Below are positions 15,869-24,388 of a stretch of DNA of 64,000 nt, piece by piece. A program made the position numbers and the translations under genes. Position 1 is the stretch's first letter, and each line of letters begins with the position of its first letter. Under the pieces are notes generated by a model, which was not told the origin of the DNA, searched no databases, and saw nothing but the letters and a program-made list of their open reading frames with translations. The DNA comes from Rugosimonospora sp040255525 (lineage in GTDB: Bacteria; Actinomycetota; Actinomycetes; Mycobacteriales; Micromonosporaceae), in the NCBI GenBank assembly GCA_040255525.1, contig JBDZVD010000008.1, positions 1-64,000 on the forward strand, read 5' to 3'.

Positions 15869-17029
15869 ATGACGACTCTGGACCTGCTCGACCTCGACTC
15901 CCTCCACTCCGACGAGGAGCGGCAGATCCGCGACGTCGTGCGCCGGATGCTCGACGAGCGGGTGCGGCCGTTCGTCGCCGGCTGGTACGAGGAGGGTGAG
16001 ACTCCGGTCCGGGAGCTGGTCAAGCAGTTCGGCTCGATCGGGCTGCTCGGCATGCACCTGACCGGGTACGGCTGCGCCGGGGCGTCCGCGGTGGCGTACG
16101 GGCTGGCCTGCCTGGAGCTGGAGGCGGCCGATTCGGGGGTACGCAGCATGGTCAGCGTGCAGGGCTCGTTGGCCATGTACGCGATCTGGCGGTACGGCAG
16201 CGAGGAGCAGAAGCGCGAGTGGTTGCCGGCCATGGCCAGCGGCGAGGCGATCGGCTGCTTCGGCCTGACCGAGCCCGACCACGGGTCCGACCCGGCGTCC
16301 ATGGCGACCCGGGCACGCCGGGACGGTGACGACTGGATCCTGTCCGGCGGAAAGATGTGGATCACGAACGCGCCGGTCGCCGATGTCGCGGTGGTCTGGG
16401 CCCGGGGCCCCGAGGGCATCCTCGGGTTTGTGGTGCCCACCGGCGCGCCCGGCTTCACCGCCCGGGAGATCCGGCACAAGATGTCCCTCCGGGCGTCCTC
16501 CACCGGGGAGATCGTGCTCGACGACGTCCGGCTGCCCGACGCCGCACGGCTGCCGGAGGCGCGCGGCCTGCGGGCGCCGCTGTCCTGCCTGACCCAGGCG
16601 CGGTACGGCATCGTCTGGGGCGCGCTCGGCGCCGCCCGGGACTGCCTGTCCGTGGCCCTGGACTACGCGCTGTCCCGGGAGCAGTTCGGCCGCCCGATCG
16701 CCGGCTTCCAGATCACCCAGGCCAAGCTCGCCGACATGGCCCTCGAACTCCAGAAGGGGTACCTGCTCGCGTTGCACCTGGGCCGCCGGGCCGACGCCGG
16801 GTCAATGACGCCGCAACAGGTCAGCGCCGGCAAGCTCAACAACGTCCGGGAGGCGATCGCGATCGCCCGGCAGTGCCGCACGATCCTGGGGGCCAACGGG
16901 ATCAGCGGGGAGTACCCGGTCCTGCGGCACGCGAACAACCTGGAGAGCGTGCTCACCTACGAGGGCACCTCGGAGATCCACCAGTTGATCGTGGGCCAGA
17001 CGCTGACCGGTTTGTCCGCCTTCAGCTAG
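15869..17029 (+). CDS. Acyl-CoA dehydrogenase, glutaryl-CoA type
   Basis: A 386-residue FAD enzyme. Family motifs: CFGLTEPDHGSDPASM (FAD/substrate region, about residue 135), DDWILSGGKMWITNAPVADV, SREQFGRPIAGFQITQAKL, and TYEGTSEIHQLIVGQTLTG near the C-terminus. The Glu of YEGTSEIH is the catalytic base in glutaryl-CoA dehydrogenases, and the whole sequence follows that subgroup, which oxidises and decarboxylates glutaryl-CoA in lysine and tryptophan breakdown. Substrate assignment remains inference. The start is the ATG of MTTLDLLDLDSLHSDEERQI. Confidence 0.87.
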   Translation: MTTLDLLDLDSLHSDEERQIRDVVRRMLDERVRPFVAGWYEEGETPVRELVKQFGSIGLLGMHLTGYGCAGASAVAYGLACLELEAADSGVRSMVSVQGSLAMYAIWRYGSEEQKREWLPAMASGEAIGCFGLTEPDHGSDPASMATRARRDGDDWILSGGKMWITNAPVADVAVVWARGPEGILGFVVPTGAPGFTAREIRHKMSLRASSTGEIVLDDVRLPDAARLPEARGLRAPLSCLTQARYGIVWGALGAARDCLSVALDYALSREQFGRPIAGFQITQAKLADMALELQKGYLLALHLGRRADAGSMTPQQVSAGKLNNVREAIAIARQCRTILGANGISGEYPVLRHANNLESVLTYEGTSEIHQLIVGQTLTGLSAFS

Positions 17030-17118
17030 ATCCTTCCCGCCGGTCCGCTCCGGTCGCGACTGTCGCACCCTCCGCTTACGCTGTGGACAGAACTCGATCA
17101 CAGGCGGGAGAACTGGCC

Positions 17119-18045
17119 ATGGCATCCAACCCGTCATTTGAGCCCGGTCGGGCGGGCCTTCCCGAGGAACCGACCGTCAGGCAGCCGGTTGCGGGTCACG
17201 ACCTGCACCCCACATCAGAGCTGCCGGAGATCGACACCGGCACGGGATGGCCGGAGGGCGAGCCGGCGACCGAGTCTCTCGCGGCCGGGCCGCTCGGCCG
17301 CGACGCCTCGCCCGCGGCCGGCACCGCCGAGCCGGTCCGCACGCTGGCCCGGCGGGAGGCGGCCGGCGGCGGCGGTGACGGTGACGGCCTGCCGGAGCCG
17401 CGACGCCGCGCCGGCGGCTGCCTGATCTGGCTGGCCGGCGCCGTCGCGCTCGTGATCGTGCTGGTTCTGGTGCTGAACGTGTCCGGGCTGCTGCCGCACT
17501 TCCACAACCCGTTCGCGTCCAAGAAGACTGACCGCAGCCAGCCGACGCTGTTGCTGTCGATCAAGGATCTGGCCAGGTTCGACGCTGCCAGCGGCAACTT
17601 CCAGGAAGTGATCGACGTCCAGCAGGACAGGTCGTTCATCCCGAACATCATCTTCAACGACCGCAGCCTGTTCGTCTGCGTGGGTTCGGTCGACGCGTAC
17701 GTCGACTTCAGCAATATCGGCAAAGGCGACATCACCGACTCGACGGATCACAAGACGGTCACCGTGCGGCTGCCGGCCGCCCAACTGGACAAGGCCAACA
17801 TCGATCACGACAAGAGCTACGTGTTCGCCACCCAGAAGGGCCTGGTCAACCGCATCGGCGACTTCTTCGGCGGCGACCAGAACAAGGAGCAGGAGCTGTA
17901 CAAGCTCGGCGAGCAGAAGATCGAGCAGGCCGCCAGGGACAGCGGGCTGGTCCAACGGGCCGAGGACAACACGGAACAGATGCTGGAACAGCTGCTCAAG
18001 TCGCTCGGGTACACCACGATCACGGTGACCTTCACGGCGAGCTAG
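17119..18045 (+). CDS. DUF4230 membrane-anchored protein
   Basis: A 308-residue protein. The first 97 residues are disordered and acidic/Pro-Ala-rich, followed by one membrane helix (about 99-123, CLIWLAGAVALVIVLVLVLN) and an extracytoplasmic DUF4230 domain beginning LLLSIKDLARFDAASGNFQE and ending in a helical tail (EQMLEQLLKSLGYTTITVTF). DUF4230 proteins are widespread but of unknown function; the fold may resemble membrane-associated scaffold domains. The start ATG follows GGCGGGAGAA. Confidence 0.8.
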   Translation: MASNPSFEPGRAGLPEEPTVRQPVAGHDLHPTSELPEIDTGTGWPEGEPATESLAAGPLGRDASPAAGTAEPVRTLARREAAGGGGDGDGLPEPRRRAGGCLIWLAGAVALVIVLVLVLNVSGLLPHFHNPFASKKTDRSQPTLLLSIKDLARFDAASGNFQEVIDVQQDRSFIPNIIFNDRSLFVCVGSVDAYVDFSNIGKGDITDSTDHKTVTVRLPAAQLDKANIDHDKSYVFATQKGLVNRIGDFFGGDQNKEQELYKLGEQKIEQAARDSGLVQRAEDNTEQMLEQLLKSLGYTTITVTFTAS

Positions 18046-18099
18046 GCTCCGTCGTATCGGCCGACAACGGCGTCGGCGCGCGGCGCAGAGGGACCAGCG

Positions 18100-19461
18100 G
18101 TGATTAGTGTCTTCGACCTGTTCAAGGTCGGTATCGGGCCATCCAGTTCGCACACGGTCGGACCGATGCGCGCCGCTCGTACGTTCGTCGCCGCGCTGAA
18201 GGCCGACGGCACCCTGGCGCACGTCGCCGGGGTCCGGGCGGAGCTGTTCGGGTCGCTCGGCGCGACCGGGCACGGCCACGGTAGCGACCGGGCGGTGATC
18301 CTGGGGCTGGCCGGCGAGGATCCGGAGACGGTCGACACCGCCACGATCGCCGACCGCGTCGGCGCGGTCCGGCAATCCGGCAGGCTGGCCCTGCTCGGGT
18401 CGCACGACGTCGATTTCGACGCCGACCGGGACCTGGTGCTGCACCGGCGCCGTACGCTGCCGTTCCACCCCAACGGCATGGTGTTCACGGCCCTCGACGG
18501 GGCGGGCGGGGTACTGGCCGAGAGGACGTACTACTCGGTGGGCGGCGGCTTCGTGGTCGACGAGACGACCGGCGGGCTGAAGCGCGACGAGACGCGGGTC
18601 GCCTACCCGTTCCGGACCAGCGCGCAGCTGCTCGACCGGGCCCGGTCGGCGGGCCGGCCGATCAGCGAGGTGATGCTGGCCAACGAGCTGTCCTGGCGCG
18701 GCGAGGCGGAGGTGCGGACCGGGCTGCTGCACATCTGGCACGTGATGCAGGAGTGCGTGGAGCGCGGCTGCCAGGCCGACGGTGTGCTGCCGGGCGGCCT
18801 GAAGGTACGGCGGCGCGCCGGGGAACTGCGGCGTGCTCTGGAATCGGAGATCTTCGCGACCGATCCGCTGCGCGTGATGGACTGGGTGAGCCTGTTCGCG
18901 CTCGCGGTCAACGAGGAGAACGCGTCGGGCGGCCGGGTGGTGACCGCCCCGACCAACGGCGCGGCCGGCATCATCCCCGCGGTGCTGCACTACTACACGA
19001 GGTTCATCCCGGCCGCGAACGACGACGGAGTCGTGCGGTTCCTGCTGACCGCCGGCGCGATCGGCGTGCTGTTCAAGGAGAACGCCTCGATTTCCGGCGC
19101 CGAGGTCGGGTGCCAGGGCGAGGTCGGTTCGGCGTGCTCGATGGCGGCGGCCGGACTGACCGAGGTGCTGGGCGGCTCGCCCGGCCAGGTGGAGAATGCC
19201 GCCGAGATAGCGATGGAGCACAACCTCGGCTTGACCTGCGACCCGGTCGGCGGCCTCGTGCAGATTCCCTGCATCGAACGCAACGCAGTGGCGAGCATCA
19301 AAGCTATTACCGCCGCGAGAATGGCTCTGCGTGGAGACGGTGAACACTATGTGTCACTGGATAAGGTAATCAAGACGATGCGCGAGACCGGCGCCGACAT
19401 GAAGGTGAAGTACAAGGAGACCGCGCGTGGCGGTCTGGCCGTAAACGTGATTGAGTGCTAA
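18100..19461 (+). CDS. sdaA: L-serine ammonia-lyase
   Basis: A 453-residue iron-sulphur serine deaminase of the single-chain type (beta plus alpha domains fused), converting L-serine to pyruvate and ammonia. The N-terminus VISVFDLFKVGIGPSSSHTV is the family signature. The alpha domain includes ENASGGRVVTAPTNGAAGII, EVGCQGEVGSACSMAAAGL and LGLTCDPVGGLVQIPCIERN, which carry the Cys ligands of the 4Fe-4S cluster. The GTG start has AGAGGGA upstream. No partner gene is adjacent. Confidence 0.93.
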   Translation: MISVFDLFKVGIGPSSSHTVGPMRAARTFVAALKADGTLAHVAGVRAELFGSLGATGHGHGSDRAVILGLAGEDPETVDTATIADRVGAVRQSGRLALLGSHDVDFDADRDLVLHRRRTLPFHPNGMVFTALDGAGGVLAERTYYSVGGGFVVDETTGGLKRDETRVAYPFRTSAQLLDRARSAGRPISEVMLANELSWRGEAEVRTGLLHIWHVMQECVERGCQADGVLPGGLKVRRRAGELRRALESEIFATDPLRVMDWVSLFALAVNEENASGGRVVTAPTNGAAGIIPAVLHYYTRFIPAANDDGVVRFLLTAGAIGVLFKENASISGAEVGCQGEVGSACSMAAAGLTEVLGGSPGQVENAAEIAMEHNLGLTCDPVGGLVQIPCIERNAVASIKAITAARMALRGDGEHYVSLDKVIKTMRETGADMKVKYKETARGGLAVNVIEC

Positions 19462-19598
19462 TCGGCGTCGGTTAAACACGATTACCGGCCAAAGATGGAA
19501 CGTTTACCCGATGGTCAAAGTCAACACTCTTCGTAACAGTACATGACTCGGGGCGGGCGTTGGCCTGCATGATCTTCTAGCGCCCGGGAGGTGACGGG

Positions 19599-20936
19599 GT
19601 GGCGACCGTCGCGCTCAAAGACGTAACGAAAGTGTTCCCAGACGGCACGATCGCCGTCGACAACGTCAGCCTTGACGTCGGCGACGGTGAATTCATGGTG
19701 CTGCTCGGGCCGTCCGGCTGCGGCAAGTCGACGGTCCTGCGGATGGTGGCCGGATTGGAGGATCCGACATCCGGCGCGATTGTGCTGGACGGCGAACTCG
19801 CCAACGACGTGCCGCCCCGGGACCGGAAGATTGCCATGGTCTTCCAGGATTTTGCCCTGTACCCGCACATGACGGTCGGCGACAACATCGGGTTCCCGCT
19901 GCGACTGTCCGGAGTGGACCCCGAACCGCGTGCCGAGCGGGTCGCCGACGTGGCCAGCGCGCTGGGCATCGGCGACGTGTTGGGCCGCCGGCCGTCGCAG
20001 CTCTCGGGTGGGCAGCGGCAGCGGGTCGCCATGGGTCGCGCCATCGTCCGCCGCCCCGGCCTGTTCCTGATGGACGAGCCCCTGTCCAATCTGGACAGCG
20101 GGTTGCGGGCCGAGCTGCGCGCGGAGATTTCCGGGCTGACCCGTGAACTCGGCGTCACCACGCTCTACGTGACGCACGACCAGGCAGAGGCGCTGACCAT
20201 GGCCGACCGGGTCGCCATCATGCGGCGCGGAGTACTGCAGGACGTGGGTACGCCGACCCAGGTGTACGGGCGGCCCGCCACCCTGTACGTGGCCGCGTTC
20301 CTCGGCGCACCGCGGATGAACCTGCTCGAGGCGCAGGTCTACGTGCACCTCGACCGGCACATCGCGCTGCACATGGGCGAGCAGACCCTGTACCTGCCGT
20401 GGAACGACATCCGGGCCCGAGCGGTGGCGCACTACCACGGCGAGCGGATCGTGGTCGGGATGCGGGCCGAGGCGCTGGTGCCGGTACCGATCGACACCGA
20501 GGGCGACGTGCTGCGCGGGCGCATCCGGTACCTGGAACATCACGGCCACGAGTCGTTGGCGTTCCTGGACATCGGCGCGTACGCGGTGATCGTCGACGAC
20601 ATCGGCGGCAGCCCGCCGGAAGTCGCCGGCCCGCGTGGCCTGCGCCGGTTCGGCAACCTCGTCAGGCGGGTCGCCGGCCGCGGCGGTGAGCCTGAGCTGG
20701 TCGGCGCCGGGGTGGCCGGTCACGCCGCGAACGGGAAGCCGAGCCCCGGCGGGCGCAACGCCGAGGGCGTGTTCAGCGACCCAGGCCGGCACCACCGGCG
20801 CCCCGCCGAGTTGGCCGTCCGGCTCGCCCCGTACCCGGCGGTCGGCAGCGGGCATCCGCTGGCGGTGTCGGTCCGGATGGAGGCGCTGCACTTCTTCGAC
20901 GACCGCGGGAAGCGCATCGACGTCGGCTGGCGGTAA
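19599..20936 (+). CDS. ABC transporter ATP-binding protein, UgpC/MalK-like
   Basis: A 445-residue ATPase. Walker A GPSGCGKST (37-45), Q-loop VFQDFALYPHM, signature LSGGQ (135-139), Walker B FLMDE with E160 and the switch H193 are intact. The C-terminal half has the OB-like regulatory domain of carbohydrate importer ATPases but is unusually long (about 445 residues against about 370), with a Gly/Arg-rich insertion around 360-415. No permease or binding protein is adjacent, so it may energise several distant sugar importers, as MsiK does in Streptomyces. The GTG start follows GGGAGGTGACGG. Confidence 0.88.
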   Translation: MATVALKDVTKVFPDGTIAVDNVSLDVGDGEFMVLLGPSGCGKSTVLRMVAGLEDPTSGAIVLDGELANDVPPRDRKIAMVFQDFALYPHMTVGDNIGFPLRLSGVDPEPRAERVADVASALGIGDVLGRRPSQLSGGQRQRVAMGRAIVRRPGLFLMDEPLSNLDSGLRAELRAEISGLTRELGVTTLYVTHDQAEALTMADRVAIMRRGVLQDVGTPTQVYGRPATLYVAAFLGAPRMNLLEAQVYVHLDRHIALHMGEQTLYLPWNDIRARAVAHYHGERIVVGMRAEALVPVPIDTEGDVLRGRIRYLEHHGHESLAFLDIGAYAVIVDDIGGSPPEVAGPRGLRRFGNLVRRVAGRGGEPELVGAGVAGHAANGKPSPGGRNAEGVFSDPGRHHRRPAELAVRLAPYPAVGSGHPLAVSVRMEALHFFDDRGKRIDVGWR

Positions 20937-21075
20937 CCGCGCGACGAGGCGCTGACCGGTCGCGCGCGGGCACCGCACACCGGTTGGGTGCGGCGAGGTG
21001 CTGACCGGTCGTGGGCGGGACGCCGCAGGGCGCGGCGGTTCGCGGCGGCCCTATCGTGGTGGCGTGCCCTCTCGT

Positions 21076-21175
21076 NNNNNNNNNNNNNNNNNNNNNNNNN
21101 NNNNNNNNNNNNNNNNNNNNNNNNNNNNNNNNNNNNNNNNNNNNNNNNNNNNNNNNNNNNNNNNNNNNNNNNNNN
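21076..21175. other. Assembly gap (100 N)
   Basis: Exactly 100 unknown bases, a conventional scaffold gap of unspecified true length. It abuts a 63-bp tandem repeat, which is the likely reason the assembly broke here. The 139 bp before it hold only two copies of a short repeat (CGAGGYGCTGACCGGTCG near 20945 and 20994). Confidence 0.97.
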
Positions 21176-21293
21176 GAGCGACCGCTTGATCGCGACGCCT
21201 CCTCCGTCGGCGCCGCTGGCGGTCGCGGTGCTTCCCGTGAGCGACCGCTTGATCGCGACGCCTCCTCCGTCGGCGCCGCTGGCGGTCGCGGTG
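21176..21293 (+). repeat. 63-bp tandem repeat next to the gap
   Basis: Two copies (21176 and 21239) of a unit beginning GAGCGACCGCTTGATCGCG. Each contains the inverted arms GCGACCGC and GCGGTCGC (21178-21185 with 21219-21226), so each can form a stem-loop. The period is a multiple of three and the repeat is open in the frame of the following gene (21 residues, RPLDRDASSVGAAGGRGASR plus one). More copies may be hidden in the gap. Confidence 0.9.
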
Positions 21294-22276
21294 ACCCGAT
21301 TCTCGGCGCCGCGCGCGAGATCGCCGAAAGTGTCCTCTGGCCGTCAGCCGCCGAGGTGGACCGGGCCGACCGGGTACCGGCCAGCCAGCTGGACCTGCTG
21401 GCCGCGGAGGGCTTCTACGGGCTTTCCACCGAGCTGGACCCGCCGAGGCTGGCCGGGGTGGTGGAGACGCTGGCCAGCGGGTGCCTGAGCACCGCGTTCG
21501 TGTGGCTCCAGCATCACGGCGCGGTGCGCGCGGTGGCCGCGTCCGAGCGCCCGGAACTGCGCGAGGCGTGGCTGGACGAGCTGCGCTCGGGGCGGCGCCG
21601 GGCCGGTGCCGCCCAGGCCGGCGCGCAGCCCGGCCCGGCTCGGGTACGGGCGCGGCGGGTCGACGGCGGGTACCTGCTGACCGGCCAGGCGCCGTGGGTG
21701 ACCGGTTGGGACATGATCGATGTACTGCACACCGCGGCCCGGGTACCCGGCGATCCGGAGGAGACGCTGATCTGGGCGCTGGTCGACGCCGCTACCGGTG
21801 CCACGCTGACCGTGGAGCCGCTGGATCTCGTCGCGGTCGCGGCGAGCCGTACCGTGCTGGTGCGCCTGGCCGACCACTTCGTACCGGACGAGCGGGTGAC
21901 CATGATCGTACCGTTCGCCGGCTGGCCGGCCCGGGACGCCGCGGGGCTACGGAACAACGGTTCCCTCGCGCTCGGACTGGTCGACCGCTGCGTACGGCTG
22001 ATCGGGTCCGGCACCTTGGGTCGGGAACTCGACGAGTGCCGGGCCGGGCTGGACGCCGGTACCCCCGAGGTGATGCCGGAGCGGCGCGCGGCGGCCTCGG
22101 CGCTGGCGACCCGCGCGGCGGCCGCCCTGACCGTGGCCACCGGCTCCGCCGCGGTGCTGCGCGGTAGCCACGCGGAGCGGCTGACCCGGGAAGCGCTGTT
22201 CCTTCAGGTGTTCGGCTCCCGGCCGGCGATCCGCGCGGCCCTGCTGGACGGCTATGCCGGGGTTCCGAAGTCCTGA
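21176..22276 (+). CDS. Acyl-CoA dehydrogenase-like protein, 5' end at gap
   Basis: The readable part is about 366 codons; the start is not visible and may lie in the N gap. The first 40 codons come from the tandem repeat. From GAAREIAESVLWPSAAEVDR onward the sequence follows the acyl-CoA dehydrogenase fold: helical N-domain (LSTAFVWLQHHGAVRA), beta-domain (RVDGGYLLTGQAPWVTGWD; DHFVPDERVTMIVPFAGW) and a helical C-domain (AALTVATGSAAVLRGSHAER). The classic Glu-containing YEGTSEI motif is absent, so it may be an HpaH/DszC-like flavin monooxygenase relative rather than a true dehydrogenase. Its end overlaps the convergent CAP gene by 25 bp. Confidence 0.7.
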   Translation, partial: ERPLDRDASSVGAAGGRGASRERPLDRDASSVGAAGGRGDPILGAAREIAESVLWPSAAEVDRADRVPASQLDLLAAEGFYGLSTELDPPRLAGVVETLASGCLSTAFVWLQHHGAVRAVAASERPELREAWLDELRSGRRRAGAAQAGAQPGPARVRARRVDGGYLLTGQAPWVTGWDMIDVLHTAARVPGDPEETLIWALVDAATGATLTVEPLDLVAVAASRTVLVRLADHFVPDERVTMIVPFAGWPARDAAGLRNNGSLALGLVDRCVRLIGSGTLGRELDECRAGLDAGTPEVMPERRAAASALATRAAAALTVATGSAAVLRGSHAERLTREALFLQVFGSRPAIRAALLDGYAGVPKS

Positions 22277-22992
22277 GTCCAGTACGGCGTGTGCCTGCTG
22301 TTGTACGCCAGCCCGACGCCGATGTTGCGCAACGAGCAGTTGAGGATGTTGGCCCGGTGCCCCTGGCTGTTCATCCAGGCGTCCATCACGGAGGCCGGGG
22401 TGGACTGCCCCTCCGCGATGTTCTCCGCCGCCATGGAGTAGCGGTAGCCGGCGTTGGTGATGCGCGTCCACGGGGTGACGCCGTCGGGCGTGTTGTGGTC
22501 GAAGTAGTTGCGGGTGGCCATGTCCTGGGAGTGCCCCCGGGCAGCCGCGACCAGGCGGGAGTCGACGGTCAGCGCCGGGCAGCCGGCCTTGGCCCGTTCC
22601 TGGTTGACCAGCGTGACCACCTGGCTCTCGTAGCCGGCGTTACCGGACGGCGGCTTCGCGGTGGTGCGTGCCGGTGCCGGGCGACGTGTGGGTGCGTGGG
22701 TCGGCGTGCGGGTCGGCGAGGGGCGTATGGACGGCGGGGCGGATGCGGACGCGGAGGTGCCCGCTGAGCCGGACGGGGAGGCGGTCGCCGTCGCGCTCGG
22801 GTCCAGCGCGGCCACGACCCGCGGGTCGGAGACCGGGTGGGCGGGCTGCTTGGCGGCCTCCCGGAACACCACCGTGAACACGCCCGCCAGCACCAGGACG
22901 AGCACGGCGGCACCGCCGATGGCGAGCCGCTGGATCAGCCGCTGATGCCGGTCCTCGTCGTGCGCGTCGACGTGTCGTGCGGAGTTGGTCAC
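22252..22992 (-). CDS. Secreted CAP (SCP/PR1) domain protein
   Basis: A 246-residue protein. The GTG start has GGAGG five bases upstream. A short cytoplasmic tail is followed by a signal-anchor helix (about 22-43, LAIGGAAVLVLVLAGVFTVV), a long Pro/Ser/Thr/Arg linker (about 60-118), and a C-terminal CAP domain of about 125 residues: VVTLVNQERAKAGCPALTVD, HSQDMATRNYFDHNTPDG, YSMAAENIAEGQS and MNSQGHRANILNCSL. The two His of the putative CAP site are present. Such actinobacterial proteins are exported; their biochemical role is uncertain. Confidence 0.87.
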   Translation of the reverse strand: MTNSARHVDAHDEDRHQRLIQRLAIGGAAVLVLVLAGVFTVVFREAAKQPAHPVSDPRVVAALDPSATATASPSGSAGTSASASAPPSIRPSPTRTPTHAPTRRPAPARTTAKPPSGNAGYESQVVTLVNQERAKAGCPALTVDSRLVAAARGHSQDMATRNYFDHNTPDGVTPWTRITNAGYRYSMAAENIAEGQSTPASVMDAWMNSQGHRANILNCSLRNIGVGLAYNSRHTPYWTQDFGTPA

Positions 22993-23338
22993 CGGAACCT
23001 CCACGAACTCGTTCGGCTGGTCTGGCTCGGCTCGCCCGCGCCGCGCCACGACCCGGACCAGCCGGCGAACACGTACCGCACGCCCGCAACAACTCACCGC
23101 GAATGCGGGGGTTCCGCGCGAACCCGTAGAGATTAACGGCTTCCGGACCTGCGAGGACACCCACGTATCGGGATTCACTTCGGCGACGGTCGTCGATACC
23201 GCACGGCGTCCCGCGCCTCCGCCCGCCCGACCCCGGAACCCGGCCGCACCGAGCGCCTCACGCCCGTCGTGCACGCCGCCGGGACGGGATTTCCGGCGGC
23301 ACGCGCCGACCGGCGCGAACCGGCATATCTTGACGGTC
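22993..23338. promoter_or_regulatory. Divergent region between CAP gene and corA
   Basis: A 346-bp region with no gene. It holds copy 3 of the palindromic intergenic repeat at 23015-23063 just upstream of the CAP gene RBS. ATATCTTGACGGTCATGGCG leads into corA without a strong Shine-Dalgarno. No riboswitch-like fold typical of Mg transport (M-box) was recognised. Confidence 0.55.
23015..23063 (+). repeat. Palindromic intergenic repeat, copy 3
   Basis: Arms GGCTGGTC (23015-23022) and GACCAGCC (23056-23063) enclose TGGCTCGGCTCGCCCGCG and CGCCACGACCCG. It aligns with copies 1, 2, 4 and 5 but has a longer centre and diverged arms that still pair, which suggests the fold is maintained. Confidence 0.8.
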
Positions 23339-24310
23339 ATGGCGTACACCCGGCTGTACCGCAACGGTGAACTCGCGGCCGAGGACTTCCCGATCGAGGA
23401 CGTATCGGAGCACGTCTCGGACCCGGCCGCGACGGTGTGGTTCGACCTGTGCGCCCCGAGCCCGGAGCAGTTGCAGAAGATCAGCGAGGAGTTGGGGCTG
23501 CACCCGCTGGCCGTCGAGGACGCGCTGCACCGCCACCAGCGGGCCAAGCTGGACCGGTACCCCACTCACCTGTTCATCACCGCCTACTGTGCCGGCCTGG
23601 ACCGTGACTCCGGGGAGTTGACCAGCTACGAAATGAACGCGTTCGTCGCCTCGAACGCCCTGGTCACGGTGCGCAAGGACGCGGCCTTCGACATCGGGCA
23701 GGTGGTGGCGCGGTGGGACGACAACCCCGACCTGGCCAAGTCCGGCGTCTCCTTCCTGCTGCACGGCCTGCTCGACTATGTGGTCGACACCCACTTCGAG
23801 GCGGTCCAGGCGCTGGACTCGGAGATCGAGGCGCTGGAGGACCGGCTGTTCGAGGATCGGCCGCAGGACCGGCGGATCCAACTGCTCACATTCCAGTTGC
23901 GCAAGTCCCTGGTCAACCTGCGCCGGGTCGTGCTGCCGATGCGCGAAGTGGTCAACTCGCTGATGCGGCGGGACCTGCAGACCGTCGACGAGGCGATGGC
24001 CCCCTACTTCCAGGACATCTACGATCACGTGCTGCGCGCGACGGAGTGGACCGAGTCGCTGCGCGACCTGGTGACGAACATCCTGGAGACGCACCTGACC
24101 CTGCGGGGCAACCGGATCAATACGATCATGAAGCAGGTGACCAGTTGGGCGGCGATCATCGCGGTACCGACCGCGGTCACCGGGTTCTACGGGGAGAACG
24201 TGCCGTACCCGGGGTTCGGCCACCTGTCCGGGTTCATCTCGTCGATCGTGATCATCGTGGTCCTCGCCGCTGGCCTGTACCTGATCTTCAAACGGCGCGG
24301 CTGGCTCTGA
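23339..24310 (+). CDS. corA: CorA family Mg/Co transporter
   Basis: A 323-residue protein with the CorA plan: an alpha/beta cytoplasmic domain, a long helix (DSEIEALEDRLFEDRPQDRR onward) and two C-terminal membrane helices (about 268-285 and 298-315). The pore-entry signature, normally GMN, reads YGENVPYPGFGHLSGF here, so Met is replaced by Glu. Actinobacterial CorA-like proteins often carry YGxN with NVPYPG following. It probably moves divalent cations, though the altered filter leaves selectivity open. The start is the ATG of MAYTRLYRNGELAAEDFP. Confidence 0.87.
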   Translation: MAYTRLYRNGELAAEDFPIEDVSEHVSDPAATVWFDLCAPSPEQLQKISEELGLHPLAVEDALHRHQRAKLDRYPTHLFITAYCAGLDRDSGELTSYEMNAFVASNALVTVRKDAAFDIGQVVARWDDNPDLAKSGVSFLLHGLLDYVVDTHFEAVQALDSEIEALEDRLFEDRPQDRRIQLLTFQLRKSLVNLRRVVLPMREVVNSLMRRDLQTVDEAMAPYFQDIYDHVLRATEWTESLRDLVTNILETHLTLRGNRINTIMKQVTSWAAIIAVPTAVTGFYGENVPYPGFGHLSGFISSIVIIVVLAAGLYLIFKRRGWL

Positions 24311-24340
24311 GCCCAGGGCGCCTCGGCGCCCGTCACGCCA

Positions 24341-24370
24341 CCGGGCCCGGTCCGATCGGACCGGGCCCGG
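24341..24370. terminator. Perfect 30-bp palindrome between convergent genes
   Basis: CCGGGCCCGGTCCGA is followed directly by its exact reverse complement. It sits between the 3' ends of corA and the BNR-repeat gene and would form a 13-15 bp hairpin on either strand, as a bidirectional terminator. Confidence 0.85.
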
Positions 24371-24388
24371 CTCCGGGGTGGCGAAACG

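Noticed and set aside
21011..21075. A start for the acyl-CoA-dehydrogenase-like gene before the N gap
   Set aside because: Frame continuity through 100 N of unknown true length has no meaning.
22993..23338. A Mg-sensing riboswitch before corA
   Set aside because: Only the palindromic repeat is visible; nothing resembles the M-box.
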